A stretch of 64,000 bases of DNA from Pseudomonadota bacterium (GTDB taxonomy: Bacteria; Pseudomonadota; Gammaproteobacteria; Eutrophobiales; Eutrophobiaceae). Where the stretch lies: positions 82,895 through 146,894 of the forward strand of contig JABFGI010000003.1 in the NCBI GenBank assembly GCA_013112535.1. Direction: 5' to 3'. A program made the translations under genes and the position numbers. The notes beneath the pieces are model-generated. The model worked only from the letters and a program-made list of their open reading frames with translations, was not told the DNA's origin and did not search any database. Positions 24,363 to 33,064 of the stretch are shown piece by piece. Numbering within the stretch: position 1 is the first letter of the stretch; each line of letters opens with the position of its first letter.

Positions 24363-25700
24363 ATGACAGAATTAACTCCTCAGGCCATTGTTGCCGAACT
24401 TAATAAACATATTATCGGACAGGATTCAGCAAAACGAGCCGTAGCCATTGCGTTACGAAATCGTTGGCGCCGAGCTCAGGTTGATGAATCGATTCGTAAT
24501 GAAATTACCCCAAAAAATATCTTAATGATTGGTCCAACCGGCGTGGGAAAAACAGAGATTGCACGACGCCTTGCCAAACTTGCACAAGCACCTTTTATTA
24601 AAATTGAAGCAACCAAATTTACCGAGGTCGGTTATGTTGGTCGTGATGTTGAATCTATTATTCGAGACCTTGCTGATATTGCAATCAAGCAAACGCGCGA
24701 AATTGAAATGGAAAAAGTACGCGATCAGGCAGACAAGGCGGCAATGGAAAGAGTGCTGGATATTCTGTTACCACCGGCGCGAATGATGGGTGAAGATGAT
24801 CATGATGATTCATCGAGTATCAATTCAACCCGGGAAAAATTCAGACAAATGATCCTTGAAGGGAAATTTGATGATAAAGAAGTTGAAACAGAAATAAACT
24901 CGCCAGGTATTGGTGTAGAAATTATGGCGCCACCGGGCATGGAAGAAATGACCAGCCAGTTACAAGGCATGTTTCAAAACATAGGAAGCAGTAAAAAACA
25001 AACTCGCAAGCTGCCGGTGAAAGAGGCACTTAAATTACTTGCCGAAGAAGAAGCAGCAAAACTGGTTAATGAAGATGATCTAAAAGCGCGTGCCATTGAA
25101 CATGTTGAACAACACGGTATCGTTTTTCTTGATGAACTGGATAAAGTGACGCGTCGATCAGAATCAAGTAACGGTCCTGATGTTTCCCGTGAAGGGGTGC
25201 AACGTGATTTATTACCTCTGGTTGAAGGTAGTACCGTTTCAACAAAATATGGCATGGTAAAAACAGATCATATTTTATTTATAGCTTCTGGAGCATTTCA
25301 TCTGGCTAAACCTTCCGATCTGATTCCAGAGTTACAAGGTCGTTTGCCTATCAGAGTTGAATTAAATGCGTTGGTTGCTGATGACTTTATGCGCATATTG
25401 ACAGAACCGGATGCGTCTTTAACTGAGCAATACACTGTATTACTTGAAACGGAAGGCGTAAACATTGAATTTACCGAAGATGGTATTCGCAGAATTGCAG
25501 AAATAGCATTTCAAGTGAATGATAATACCGAGAACATCGGTGCCAGACGTTTACATACAGTCATGGAACGGTTACTGGAAACATTGTCTTTCGAAGCTTC
25601 TGAAAAGCAGGGTGAGTCTATTGCTATCGATGCAAGCTATGTTAATGACCATTTAAATGAGTTGGTTGAAGACGAAGACTTAAGTAGATATATCCTGTAG
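24363..25700 (+). CDS. hslU: HslU ATPase, unfoldase of the HslVU protease
   Basis: A 445-residue AAA+ ATPase that unfolds substrates and feeds them to HslV. Walker A is GPTGVGKTE near 57-65, preceded by the N-terminal [20 protein letters not shown]. The I-domain (about 110-240) lies between Walker A and Walker B (IVFLDELDK near 250). The sensor 2 arginine is in [16 protein letters not shown], and the C-terminus ends in RYIL, the tail that docks into HslV. Operon with hslV. Confidence 0.96.
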   Translation: MTELTPQAIVAELNKHIIGQDSAKRAVAIALRNRWRRAQVDESIRNEITPKNILMIGPTGVGKTEIARRLAKLAQAPFIKIEATKFTEVGYVGRDVESIIRDLADIAIKQTREIEMEKVRDQADKAAMERVLDILLPPARMMGEDDHDDSSSINSTREKFRQMILEGKFDDKEVETEINSPGIGVEIMAPPGMEEMTSQLQGMFQNIGSSKKQTRKLPVKEALKLLAEEEAAKLVNEDDLKARAIEHVEQHGIVFLDELDKVTRRSESSNGPDVSREGVQRDLLPLVEGSTVSTKYGMVKTDHILFIASGAFHLAKPSDLIPELQGRLPIRVELNALVADDFMRILTEPDASLTEQYTVLLETEGVNIEFTEDGIRRIAEIAFQVNDNTENIGARRLHTVMERLLETLSFEASEKQGESIAIDASYVNDHLNELVEDEDLSRYIL

Positions 25701-25714
25701 TTTCATTCCTTCCT

Positions 25715-25759
25715 ATTCTACGTTTCGTTCTATAAATTTCCGAAGACGAAGCGTAGAAT
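25715..25759. other. Long hairpin between hslU and the DUF971 gene
   Basis: ATTCTACGTTTCGT (25715-25728) pairs with ACGAAGCGTAGAAT (25746-25759): 13 Watson-Crick pairs and one G-T, with a 17-nt loop. No T-run follows on either strand (an A-run follows at 25763), so a conventional terminator is not supported. It could be a leader structure of the DUF971 gene, an RNA-processing site or a protein-binding palindrome. Confidence 0.5.
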
Positions 25760-25783
25760 GGTAAAAAAAACGATTTAACAACT

Positions 25784-26155
25784 ATGTCAGAAAATACACC
25801 AAACCCGGTTGCCATTAATCTGCACCAAAAATCTCGAATACTCGAGGTTGAATTTGATGATGGCGAAAAATTTGAATTGTCATGTGAATACTTACGTGTG
25901 AATTCACCTTCGGCTGATGTTAAAGGACATGGACCTGGACAGGAAGTGTTACAAGTCGGCAAGGAAAATGTGAACATCACAAAAATAGAGCCCATGGGGA
26001 ATTATGCTGTACGTCTTGTTTTCGATGACGGACATGAAACAGGTTTATATACCTGGCATTATTTATATGAACTCGGCATAGACCATGATAACAACTGGGT
26101 GGCTTATCTCGATGCACTAAAAAAAGCAGGGCATGTACGTAAAGCAAATGACTAG
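25784..26155 (+). CDS. DUF971 protein (gamma-butyrobetaine hydroxylase-like N-terminal domain)
   Basis: A 123-residue protein with the GBBH-like N-terminal fold and family motifs LEVEFDDGEKFELSCEYLRV and GNYAVRLVFDDGHETGLYTWHYLYEL. In hydroxylases the domain stands before a catalytic domain; here it is alone, as in many proteobacteria where it follows hslVU. Stand-alone members may take part in iron-sulfur protein assembly, but this is not evident from the sequence. The gene begins after a hairpin. Confidence 0.85.
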   Translation: MSENTPNPVAINLHQKSRILEVEFDDGEKFELSCEYLRVNSPSADVKGHGPGQEVLQVGKENVNITKIEPMGNYAVRLVFDDGHETGLYTWHYLYELGIDHDNNWVAYLDALKKAGHVRKAND

Positions 26156-26289
26156 GAGACTGACCGGGAATAGAATGTCTACTGTGGGAAAACTGATTTT
26201 GGTTAGATTTTCCCCTGATTCTCGTTAAATAGAATGACTATTGACCTTCAAAAAATATTTAAGAAATACTCTTGAGTGCGCCTTAAATC

Positions 26290-27093
26290 ATGAAAAAATC
26301 TAACTCAAAACAGGTTCCCCTCGCTACGACTTCTATTCCCGGTCAGTCTCCAGATTCAACAACACATTTTGGTTATGAACAAGTCCCGATAAAAGAGAAG
26401 GCAAGTCGCGTAGCTGATGTCTTTAGTTCGGTTGCATCCGAATACGATTTAATGAATGACGTAATGTCATTAGGAATACATCGCTTATGGAAACGAAAAG
26501 CAGTGCATCTTTGTGCAATCAGAAAAAACTTTCATGTTCTGGATCTGGCGGGCGGCACAGGCGATATTGCCCGACTCATTCATAAACAATTGGGCGATGA
26601 TGGTCGTGTGACCCTCTGTGATATAAATGCCGAGATGTTAAAGGAAGGACGAAATCGCTTTATCGATAAAGGACTTTTTAAAGGGATCGATTATGTTCAG
26701 GGTAATGCCGAAGCTTTGCCTTTCGAGGATAATAGTTTTGACTGTATGACAATTGCATTTGGATTGCGTAATGTGACAGACAAAGATGCAGCCTTACGTT
26801 CCATGTATAGCAAACTTAAATATGGATCGCAGTTAATTATTCTGGAATTTTCAAAGATAGTGATTCCAGTGTTCGATAAAATTTATGATGAATATTCATT
26901 TAAACTGATACCGATGTTTGGCAAAGCGGTTGCTAACGATGAAGCAAGTTATCAATATCTGGTGGAGTCTATTCGAATGCATCCGGACCAAAAAACATTA
27001 TCAAATATGATGGAAAACGCAGGCTTTGAAAAAGTACAGCACCATAATCTTTCCGGTGGCATTGTAGCGATTCATCGAGGTTATAAAATATGA
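26290..27093 (+). CDS. ubiE: Ubiquinone/menaquinone biosynthesis C-methyltransferase
   Basis: UbiE methylates the quinone ring in ubiquinone (and menaquinone) synthesis using SAM. The 267-residue protein has an extended polar N-terminus, then VFSSVASEYDLMNDVMSLGIHRLWKR. The SAM motif is VLDLAGGTGDIA near 93, and the closing family motif is SGGIVAIHRG. Upstream, 26156-26289 is non-coding; GGGAAAA and TTTTCCC at 26186-26214 form a weak 7-bp hairpin. It overlaps ubiJ by 4 nt (ATGA). Confidence 0.94.
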   Translation: MKKSNSKQVPLATTSIPGQSPDSTTHFGYEQVPIKEKASRVADVFSSVASEYDLMNDVMSLGIHRLWKRKAVHLCAIRKNFHVLDLAGGTGDIARLIHKQLGDDGRVTLCDINAEMLKEGRNRFIDKGLFKGIDYVQGNAEALPFEDNSFDCMTIAFGLRNVTDKDAALRSMYSKLKYGSQLIILEFSKIVIPVFDKIYDEYSFKLIPMFGKAVANDEASYQYLVESIRMHPDQKTLSNMMENAGFEKVQHHNLSGGIVAIHRGYKI

Positions 27094-27722
27094 ATGCAGT
27101 TGTTGATAATAAAACACCAGAGTGGATTGGTCATGTTGAAAAATTGATCAATAAGGCATTGAGTCTGGATGAAGAAACATTAAATTTGTTAGGGGCATTG
27201 AAAGATAAGGTTATTGCTTTTGAATTCGTTAATACAAACCTGACTGTATTTTTATTACCTTCAACGACCGGATTGTCGATTCAGACTGGCTACGAAGACA
27301 AAGCGGATGTTTTAATAAAAGGGTCACCAGGTAACTTCATTAAGATGGTGGCATCATCTAAAAAGAAAAGTGGCAGCCTTCCAACAGATATGCAGATCAC
27401 AGGTGATATAGGTCTGGCACAACAGTTTCAGGACATCATGCAGAATATTGAAATAGATTTGGAAGAACCGCTTTCAAAATGGGTTGGCGATAGTATGGCC
27501 TACCAGATTGGTAAGTTTATTCGTGGTACAACTCATTTTGCTGTAAATACAAGTAAAACATTAGCAACAGATATTAGTGAATATCTACGCTTCGAAATAA
27601 ATATGTTGCCGGATGATTTGCTGATTGAAGAATTTAGCAAAGAGGTTGATGTGCTGAGAGAAGATATTGATCGTTTTGAACAAAGAGTTAACAAACTCGA
27701 AGCTCGACTAAAGGGTAATTAA
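27090..27722 (+). CDS. ubiJ: Ubiquinone biosynthesis accessory factor UbiJ
   Basis: UbiJ has an SCP2-like lipid-binding domain and helps the aqueous Ubi complex hold prenylated intermediates. The 210-residue protein shows this domain at about 30-125 (FLLPSTTGLSIQTGYEDKADVLIKGSP). A coiled tail follows (VDVLREDIDRFEQRVNKLEARL). Placed between ubiE and ubiB with a 4-nt overlap and a 1-nt gap, it fits the conserved ubiEJB operon. Confidence 0.9.
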   Translation: MNAVVDNKTPEWIGHVEKLINKALSLDEETLNLLGALKDKVIAFEFVNTNLTVFLLPSTTGLSIQTGYEDKADVLIKGSPGNFIKMVASSKKKSGSLPTDMQITGDIGLAQQFQDIMQNIEIDLEEPLSKWVGDSMAYQIGKFIRGTTHFAVNTSKTLATDISEYLRFEINMLPDDLLIEEFSKEVDVLREDIDRFEQRVNKLEARLKGN

Positions 27723-27723
27723 A

Positions 27724-29385
27724 ATGGAGCAATTTCTTCGCTTATTAGCTATTCAGCGAGCATTCATTAAGTATGGCCTTGATGAATATATTTTTTCTAC
27801 GCCTTTATTCAAACCATTCCGGATTATTTTTCACCTCATGCCCTGGAACTGGTTTGGTCAAAGAAGACAAGGACCGATAGCACTCAGATTACGTTTGATG
27901 CTGGAAGAGCTTGGCCCTATTTATGTCAAACTTGGACAAATACTTTCAACGCGTCGTGACATTGTTCCCGAAGATATCGCTAATGAATTTGCCAAGTTGC
28001 AGGATGATGTCTTTCCGTTTTCTGGAAAAATTGCACGCAAAATAATTGAAGATGCCTACGAGTGTGAGTTAGATGAGGTGTTTCTGGAATTTGATGAAAC
28101 GCCGTTGGCGTCGGCTTCAGTCGCTCAGGTTCACCGCGCTACTCTAAAAGACGGTCGTGATTTTATTGTTAAAGTCCTCCGCCCAGGTGTTGAAGCATTA
28201 ATTCGTAAAGATTTAGGTTTATTGCAATTACTTGCCGAAAAAGCAGAGAAATATTATCCACAAGGAAAGGCATTGCGTTTTACCGGTGTTGTTAAAGAAT
28301 TTGAAAAAACATTATTAAACGAACTGGATTTACAACGTGAAGCGGCTAATGCCTCGCAACTAAGGCGAAACTTTATTGATGAGGATCGTTACTTTGTACC
28401 AGAGATCAACTGGAAACTGACGCGTCGTAATGTATTGGCGATGGAACGTGTTACAGGAATATCTGTTCGCAATATTGATGCCTTAAAAGAAGCGGGTGTC
28501 GATTTAAAGTGGTTGGCAGAATACGGTGTAGAAGTCTTTTTTACGCAAGTATTTCGTGACAATTTTTTCCACGCAGATATGCATCCGGGAAATATTTTTG
28601 TAGGACCTGCAGATAAGAGTGAACCGGCAACAGTTAAAGTGATTGATTTCGGTATCATGTGCTCGTTAACTGAATTTGACCAGCATTACCTTGCTGATAA
28701 TTTTATGGCATTTCTAAACCGCGATTATCATCGTGTTGCGGCCTTGCATATTGAATCCGGTTGGGTTCCAAGGGGAACACGCATGGATGAACTTGAATCT
28801 GCTATTCGTTCTGTATGCGAACCGCTACTGGTTCAACCCATGCATGAAATTTCATTTGGTGAATTACTTCAGCGTTTGTTCCAGATTGCGCGAAGCTTCC
28901 ATGTTGAAATTATGCCGCAGCTAATCATGTTACAAAAAACGATTATTAATATTGAAGGCATTGGTCGACAACTTTATCCAGAACTGGATTTATGGAAGAC
29001 CGCAAGACCTCAACTGGAACGCTGGATGGATGAACGTATCGGAGTGCGTGGTTTGTTAAAAGGCGCGAAGTTTAATATTCCTAAATTGATCGATCGCTTA
29101 CCTGATCTGCCTAATAAATTAATTGATGTTGTTGACCAATTAAATGAAGGCAAGATCGAAATGGAAAACAAGTCTAAAGAGATTCATGAATTACGACAGG
29201 AAATGAAAGCGTATAACCAACGCACTGTTCTGGCAGTTGTTGGATCCGGTTTTCTGTTATCCGCATCGATTATTTATGCACTGGATAATACGAAGCATGG
29301 TGATTTTTTATCTGTACCAATTGTATCGTGGTTGCTCGGTTTCTCTGGAGTTTTGATGCTCTATCTATCCTGGCAAGAGAAGTGA
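27724..29385 (+). CDS. ubiB: Protein kinase-like factor UbiB
   Basis: UbiB is an atypical kinase/ATPase required for ubiquinone synthesis. The 553-residue protein has the KXGQ motif (YVKLGQILSTRRD near 78-90), the alanine-rich nucleotide loop LASASVAQVHRA, the lysine in IVKVLRPGV, and the catalytic/metal motifs HADMHPGNIF and KVIDFGIM. Two membrane helices at the C-terminus (about 500-550) anchor it to the inner membrane. It ends the ubiEJB operon. Confidence 0.95.
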   Translation: MEQFLRLLAIQRAFIKYGLDEYIFSTPLFKPFRIIFHLMPWNWFGQRRQGPIALRLRLMLEELGPIYVKLGQILSTRRDIVPEDIANEFAKLQDDVFPFSGKIARKIIEDAYECELDEVFLEFDETPLASASVAQVHRATLKDGRDFIVKVLRPGVEALIRKDLGLLQLLAEKAEKYYPQGKALRFTGVVKEFEKTLLNELDLQREAANASQLRRNFIDEDRYFVPEINWKLTRRNVLAMERVTGISVRNIDALKEAGVDLKWLAEYGVEVFFTQVFRDNFFHADMHPGNIFVGPADKSEPATVKVIDFGIMCSLTEFDQHYLADNFMAFLNRDYHRVAALHIESGWVPRGTRMDELESAIRSVCEPLLVQPMHEISFGELLQRLFQIARSFHVEIMPQLIMLQKTIINIEGIGRQLYPELDLWKTARPQLERWMDERIGVRGLLKGAKFNIPKLIDRLPDLPNKLIDVVDQLNEGKIEMENKSKEIHELRQEMKAYNQRTVLAVVGSGFLLSASIIYALDNTKHGDFLSVPIVSWLLGFSGVLMLYLSWQEK

Positions 29386-29409
29386 TCAATTTAAGCGTAA
29401 TATAAAGTT

Positions 29410-29958
29410 ATGGAAGGCTTGACAGAACTTGATGTTCTCAAAGATGTTGTAAATAGACTGGAAGAGGCTGGGTTGTTGTATATGCTGACAGGTTCAATGG
29501 CGATGAATTATTATGCTGAACCACGTATGACACGTGATATTGATATTATCATTGCATTGCAGGATACAGAACCATCGACTTTCATTAAATTATTTAAAGA
29601 TGACTATTACGTATCATTTGATGCAGTGAATGACGCTATTCGTGAACTATCAATGTTTAATCTCATCCATCTGGAAAGCGTAGTGAAGGTAGATGTTATT
29701 GTTAAAAAAACTGAACAGTATAGACAGCTCGAATTCGATAGACGATGTCAGATTAATTTTGCCGGAATCAAACTTAATATTGTAAGTAAAGAAGATTTAA
29801 TTTTATCCAAATTATGCTGGTCGAAAGAATCCAGGTCAGAGTTGCAATTCCGTGATATACATAATCTTTTAAACACAGGATATGATAAAGAATATTTACA
29901 AAAGTGGGCTAATGAATTAGATGTTATTGCGCTGTTGGAGAAATTAGAAGATGAATGA
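29410..29958 (+). CDS. Nucleotidyltransferase-fold protein, second copy type
   Basis: The 182-residue protein shows the motif LLYMLTGSMAMNYYAEPRMTRDIDIII near residues 20-46, where the TRDIDI aspartates would bind metal. A later conserved KEDLILSKLCW segment is also present. It belongs to the broad AbiEii/DUF6036-like group but differs clearly from the protein at 6252-6710. It overlaps a 73-residue small gene by 8 nt. A toxin-like or RNA-modifying role is possible; no target is known. Confidence 0.72.
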   Translation: MEGLTELDVLKDVVNRLEEAGLLYMLTGSMAMNYYAEPRMTRDIDIIIALQDTEPSTFIKLFKDDYYVSFDAVNDAIRELSMFNLIHLESVVKVDVIVKKTEQYRQLEFDRRCQINFAGIKLNIVSKEDLILSKLCWSKESRSELQFRDIHNLLNTGYDKEYLQKWANELDVIALLEKLEDE

Positions 29959-30172
29959 CACTGCCCCCGAAATTGCCAGGCAAGTACATCAACGCTATAT
30001 GGAAATGGATGGTCAGCAACGTCTTTTAATAGGAATGGAAATGTTTGAAACTGCACGCAAGATTGCAATTTCATCTTTCCCTGAAAATATAACAGAAGAC
30101 GAGAAACGTCGTTTACTTTGCGAAAGATTTTATAAAGGGTTGTCTGAAAAAGCTTTTCCAAAAGAGAAGTAA
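29951..30172 (+). CDS. Small protein paired with the second nucleotidyltransferase
   Basis: A 73-residue protein beginning with PEIARQVHQRYMEMDGQQRLLIG and continuing FETARKIAISSFP. This pattern resembles short proteins that recur next to nucleotidyltransferase-fold genes. It is all-helical with no signal peptide. It overlaps the upstream gene by 8 nt. The order (nucleotidyltransferase first) is reversed relative to the pair at 6252-6840. A repeat element begins 8 nt after its stop codon. Confidence 0.65.
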   Translation: MNDTAPEIARQVHQRYMEMDGQQRLLIGMEMFETARKIAISSFPENITEDEKRRLLCERFYKGLSEKAFPKEK

Positions 30173-30180
30173 TTTTATCT

Positions 30181-30262
30181 TTGTCATTCCCGTGTACGTC
30201 TATATGGATGTAGGTGGTGATAGAGTCGAGTCTGGAACAGAGACCGAAACGGGAATCCAGTC
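30181..30262. repeat. Dispersed palindromic repeat, third site
   Basis: The element starts TTGTCATTCCCGTG at 30181 and ends AACGGGAATCCAG near 30260, giving inverted ends. The 27-bp segment 30221-30247 is identical to 5641-5667. It is shorter than the other copies, lies between convergent genes, and has no coding content. Confidence 0.72.
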
Positions 30263-30290
30263 TGTTTTAATTTCATTATTCTTTTTTAAA

Positions 30291-30833
30291 TTAGCGGACT
30301 AATCTAGCTTCAACTTCATCTCTTTTTTCTTTTCCTTCAAGAGATTCAACCAGACTTAAGGCAAAATCCATTGCCGTTCCCGGGCCGCGTGAGGTGATGA
30401 CTTTACCATCAATAACAACGGCTTCACCTGTGATATCAGTATTTTTGTTTGATTCAAGTATGGTAGGGTAACAGGTGGCTTTCTTGCCATTGAGTAAGCC
30501 TGCACTTGAAAGTACTTTCGGTGCGGCACAAATAGCGGCGGTAAACTTTTCACTATTGGCCATTTTAAGCAAAATATTTTTAATGCGTTCATCATTTTCA
30601 AGATGATCGGCACCCGGTAATCCGCCAGGCAATACAACCATGTCATAGTCATCTTTTAATGCGGTATCTAAATCAGTATCGGGAATGAGTACGGTTCTGC
30701 CACTTGCAGTGACGGGTTGTTTATCCAGTCCTGCTGTAACAACATTAATCTGTGCTCGTCTTAAGATGTCGATAATAGTGACAGCTTCGAGTTCTTCACA
30801 TCCCTGCGCTAGTGGTACCAGTACGTTGTGCAT
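30291..30833 (-). CDS. yajL: DJ-1/ThiJ/PfpI family protein, YajL-like
   Basis: A 180-residue DJ-1-superfamily protein. The nucleophilic cysteine is in FTAAICAAPKVL near residue 104, and the partner glutamate is in GCEELEAVT near 16. The C-terminal SRGPGTAMDFAL motif is conserved. Family members are implicated in oxidative or glyoxal stress repair, and the exact activity is debated. The start overlaps the yibQ gene by 38 nt, so it is the last gene of the gpmI-envC-ctp-yibQ unit. YajL is chosen over other DJ-1 proteins on overall similarity. Confidence 0.82.
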   Translation of the reverse strand: MHNVLVPLAQGCEELEAVTIIDILRRAQINVVTAGLDKQPVTASGRTVLIPDTDLDTALKDDYDMVVLPGGLPGADHLENDERIKNILLKMANSEKFTAAICAAPKVLSSAGLLNGKKATCYPTILESNKNTDITGEAVVIDGKVITSRGPGTAMDFALSLVESLEGKEKRDEVEARLVR

Positions 30834-31614
30834 ATTTCTTTCCTGATGCGGATTTATGTAACAGTGTTTTTATACTAACGAGTTTAACGCCGTGTTGATC
30901 TACGTTTTGCAGTAGCTCTGATAAGACCTGTATGGTACTTGCATGTGGGTGACCAATGCCTAGTGCTGAGCCATTGCGTTTTGCGACTTTAATCAGTTCT
31001 TTAAATTGCGTACGAACATTTTTTGAGCCTTGTTTGTGATCAAGAAAAACATCGCGCGTTAAATAAGGCACATTGTTTTCTCTAGCCAGTCTTGCCGCAA
31101 CACTGTTATCACTGGTCAGGCTGTCGACATAAAACTGTCCGTTGTTTTTTATGCTGTCCATTAACCATTGCATGTGTCCGGGATGTTGCGTTAACAGACT
31201 ACCCATATGATTGTTGATGCCAATTAAATTCGGTACGGCACGGATATTAATATTCAGTGTTTTAAAAAATTCTTCTCTGGTCATATTGAGCGTCAAAGCA
31301 CCTGGTCCCAGGAACTCATTTTTGTCCATGACCTCTGCCTGCATTGGCAAATGCAATAAAATATCTTTACCTTTTTTAAAAGCAATTTTTGACATTACTT
31401 CAGTATGGGGTCCATGGGGAAGAATTGCGTAAGCAACAGGACCGGGCAGGGCTAATGCGCGCGTATCTTCCTTGAATTTATAACCGATATCATCAATAAG
31501 AATAGAAATAGTCGGTTTACTTGATGATTCAGAGTGAACAGTTGTTGAAAATAAAACAGTGAACAGTATTAACAAATAAAAAAGTAATTTACTATTATCG
31601 TTAATTCTGTCCAC
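30796..31614 (-). CDS. yibQ: Divergent polysaccharide deacetylase, YibQ family
   Basis: A signal peptide (about 1-28) precedes a NodB-like domain. Motifs are ISILIDDIGY at the start of the barrel, ILLHLPMQAE, the GINNHMGSLLT segment with its histidine, and LGIGHPHASTI at the end. The 272-residue periplasmic protein probably acts on peptidoglycan or another polysaccharide; the substrate is not proven. It sits downstream of ctp and envC as in many gammaproteobacteria. Confidence 0.85.
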   Translation of the reverse strand: MDRINDNSKLLFYLLILFTVLFSTTVHSESSSKPTISILIDDIGYKFKEDTRALALPGPVAYAILPHGPHTEVMSKIAFKKGKDILLHLPMQAEVMDKNEFLGPGALTLNMTREEFFKTLNINIRAVPNLIGINNHMGSLLTQHPGHMQWLMDSIKNNGQFYVDSLTSDNSVAARLARENNVPYLTRDVFLDHKQGSKNVRTQFKELIKVAKRNGSALGIGHPHASTIQVLSELLQNVDQHGVKLVSIKTLLHKSASGKKYAQRTGTTSAGM

Positions 31615-31624
31615 AGTTGTTAAC

Positions 31625-32950
31625 TCATCCTATTTTTTTCATTTGTATTGCAAGACCCTTTAATACATTTAATGCTTCGTATAGTTGATAGTCGGATTCT
31701 GCCAGAGAAGGTTTTTTATCTTTCTTTTTCTTCACTGGTTTTTCTGAACTTGTTTTATCTGTCTCACTATCATCCTTGTTACCATTATCCAAATGGCCAC
31801 TTAAATCGGATTCTTTTATTCGTCTGGCGTCGTAACTCTCCTGACTATTAACCAGAATATTTTCAATAATGATATCCGGTTCTATACCTGATGCCTGGAT
31901 TGAACGGCCTGATGGTGTGAAATAACGAGCCGTTGTTAATTTTAGTGCTGCGGAATCATTCATCGGCAAAATAGTTTGCACTGAGCCTTTACCAAAAGTA
32001 CGTTCTCCCATAATGATGGCGCGTTCATGATCCTGTAGTGCTCCTGCGACAATTTCAGATGCCGAAGCTGAACCACCATTGACCAGTACAATAATCGGTG
32101 CATCTCTTAATACATCGGATGGTTTGGCATTAAAGCTTAATTTAGAATCTTGTATCCGACCTTCGGTATAAACGATCAATCCATTATCAAGAAATAAATC
32201 TGATACACCAACTGCTGCGTTAAGAATACCACCGGGGTTATTTCTTAGATCCAGAATTAGTCCACTTAAGCTGTTTTCGTTTTCTTCTTTTAGTTTTTCC
32301 AGTGCCTTACGCAAATCTTCTGCAGTATGCGTTTGGAAACTTGAAATACGGGCATAACCAAAACCGGGTTCCAGAATTTCGCTGCGGACACTTTGCGCTG
32401 TAATAATCGCGCGAGTAATAGTGATATCAATTGGTTTTTCTTCATCTTTTCTAATAATGCTTAATACGATGTCAGTGCCCGGTTTACCGCGCATAAGATC
32501 AACAGCATCATTCAGTGACATGCCTCTTATTGACTTCTCATCCAGTCGAATAATTAAATCACCCGCTTTTATTCCCGACTCTGCTGCTGGTGTGCCGTCT
32601 ATCGGTGAAATGACCTTGACATAACCGTCTTCCATACCGACTTCAATGCCAAGCCCACCAAATTCACCAGAGGTACCTTCCTGTAGTTCTTTATAAGAGC
32701 TTTTATCCAGATAAGCAGAATGAGGATCGAGTCCTTCCAGCATGCCTCTTATTGCATTTTCAATCAGCTTTCTGTCATCAATGCCTTCAACATAATCACT
32801 TTTAACCTTTGCAAAAACTTCGGTGAAGGTACGTATTTCGTCCAGAGGCAGGGTATTGTCCTCAGTTTTTTCTTCAGTATTTGCCAGTACAAAATTGACT
32901 GAGAAAATCGATACCAGGACAGTAATTACCAGATTTTTCGTTTTATACAT
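31625..32950 (-). CDS. Carboxy-terminal processing protease (peptidase S41)
   Basis: The 441-residue precursor has an N-terminal signal (about 1-23). Then come the CTP N-terminal helices, a PDZ domain near 80-160 (GGLGIEVGMEDGYVKVISPIDGTPA) and the S41 catalytic domain. The nucleophile serine is in NGGSASASEIVAGAL near 300, and the lysine is in GERTFGKGSVQTI. A Lys/Asp/Ser-rich tail precedes the C-terminus. It cleaves periplasmic proteins. The ATG is preceded by GGAG. It follows envC with a 114-nt non-coding gap at 32951-33064. Confidence 0.92.
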   Translation of the reverse strand: MYKTKNLVITVLVSIFSVNFVLANTEEKTEDNTLPLDEIRTFTEVFAKVKSDYVEGIDDRKLIENAIRGMLEGLDPHSAYLDKSSYKELQEGTSGEFGGLGIEVGMEDGYVKVISPIDGTPAAESGIKAGDLIIRLDEKSIRGMSLNDAVDLMRGKPGTDIVLSIIRKDEEKPIDITITRAIITAQSVRSEILEPGFGYARISSFQTHTAEDLRKALEKLKEENENSLSGLILDLRNNPGGILNAAVGVSDLFLDNGLIVYTEGRIQDSKLSFNAKPSDVLRDAPIIVLVNGGSASASEIVAGALQDHERAIIMGERTFGKGSVQTILPMNDSAALKLTTARYFTPSGRSIQASGIEPDIIIENILVNSQESYDARRIKESDLSGHLDNGNKDDSETDKTSSEKPVKKKKDKKPSLAESDYQLYEALNVLKGLAIQMKKIG

Positions 32951-33064
32951 TCTCTACTCCATTCCAGGGGATGGTCGTATTTTATCGTTATAGTTAGACT
33001 AGTTTGTTCAAGCATACTCGTGCCAGACTATTCATGACAAGTCGCCAGTACTTAATTAGCACAA

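Noticed and set aside
25715..25770. Hairpin after hslU as an intrinsic terminator
   Set aside because: There is no T-run directly 3' of the stem on either strand; an A-run follows on the plus strand.
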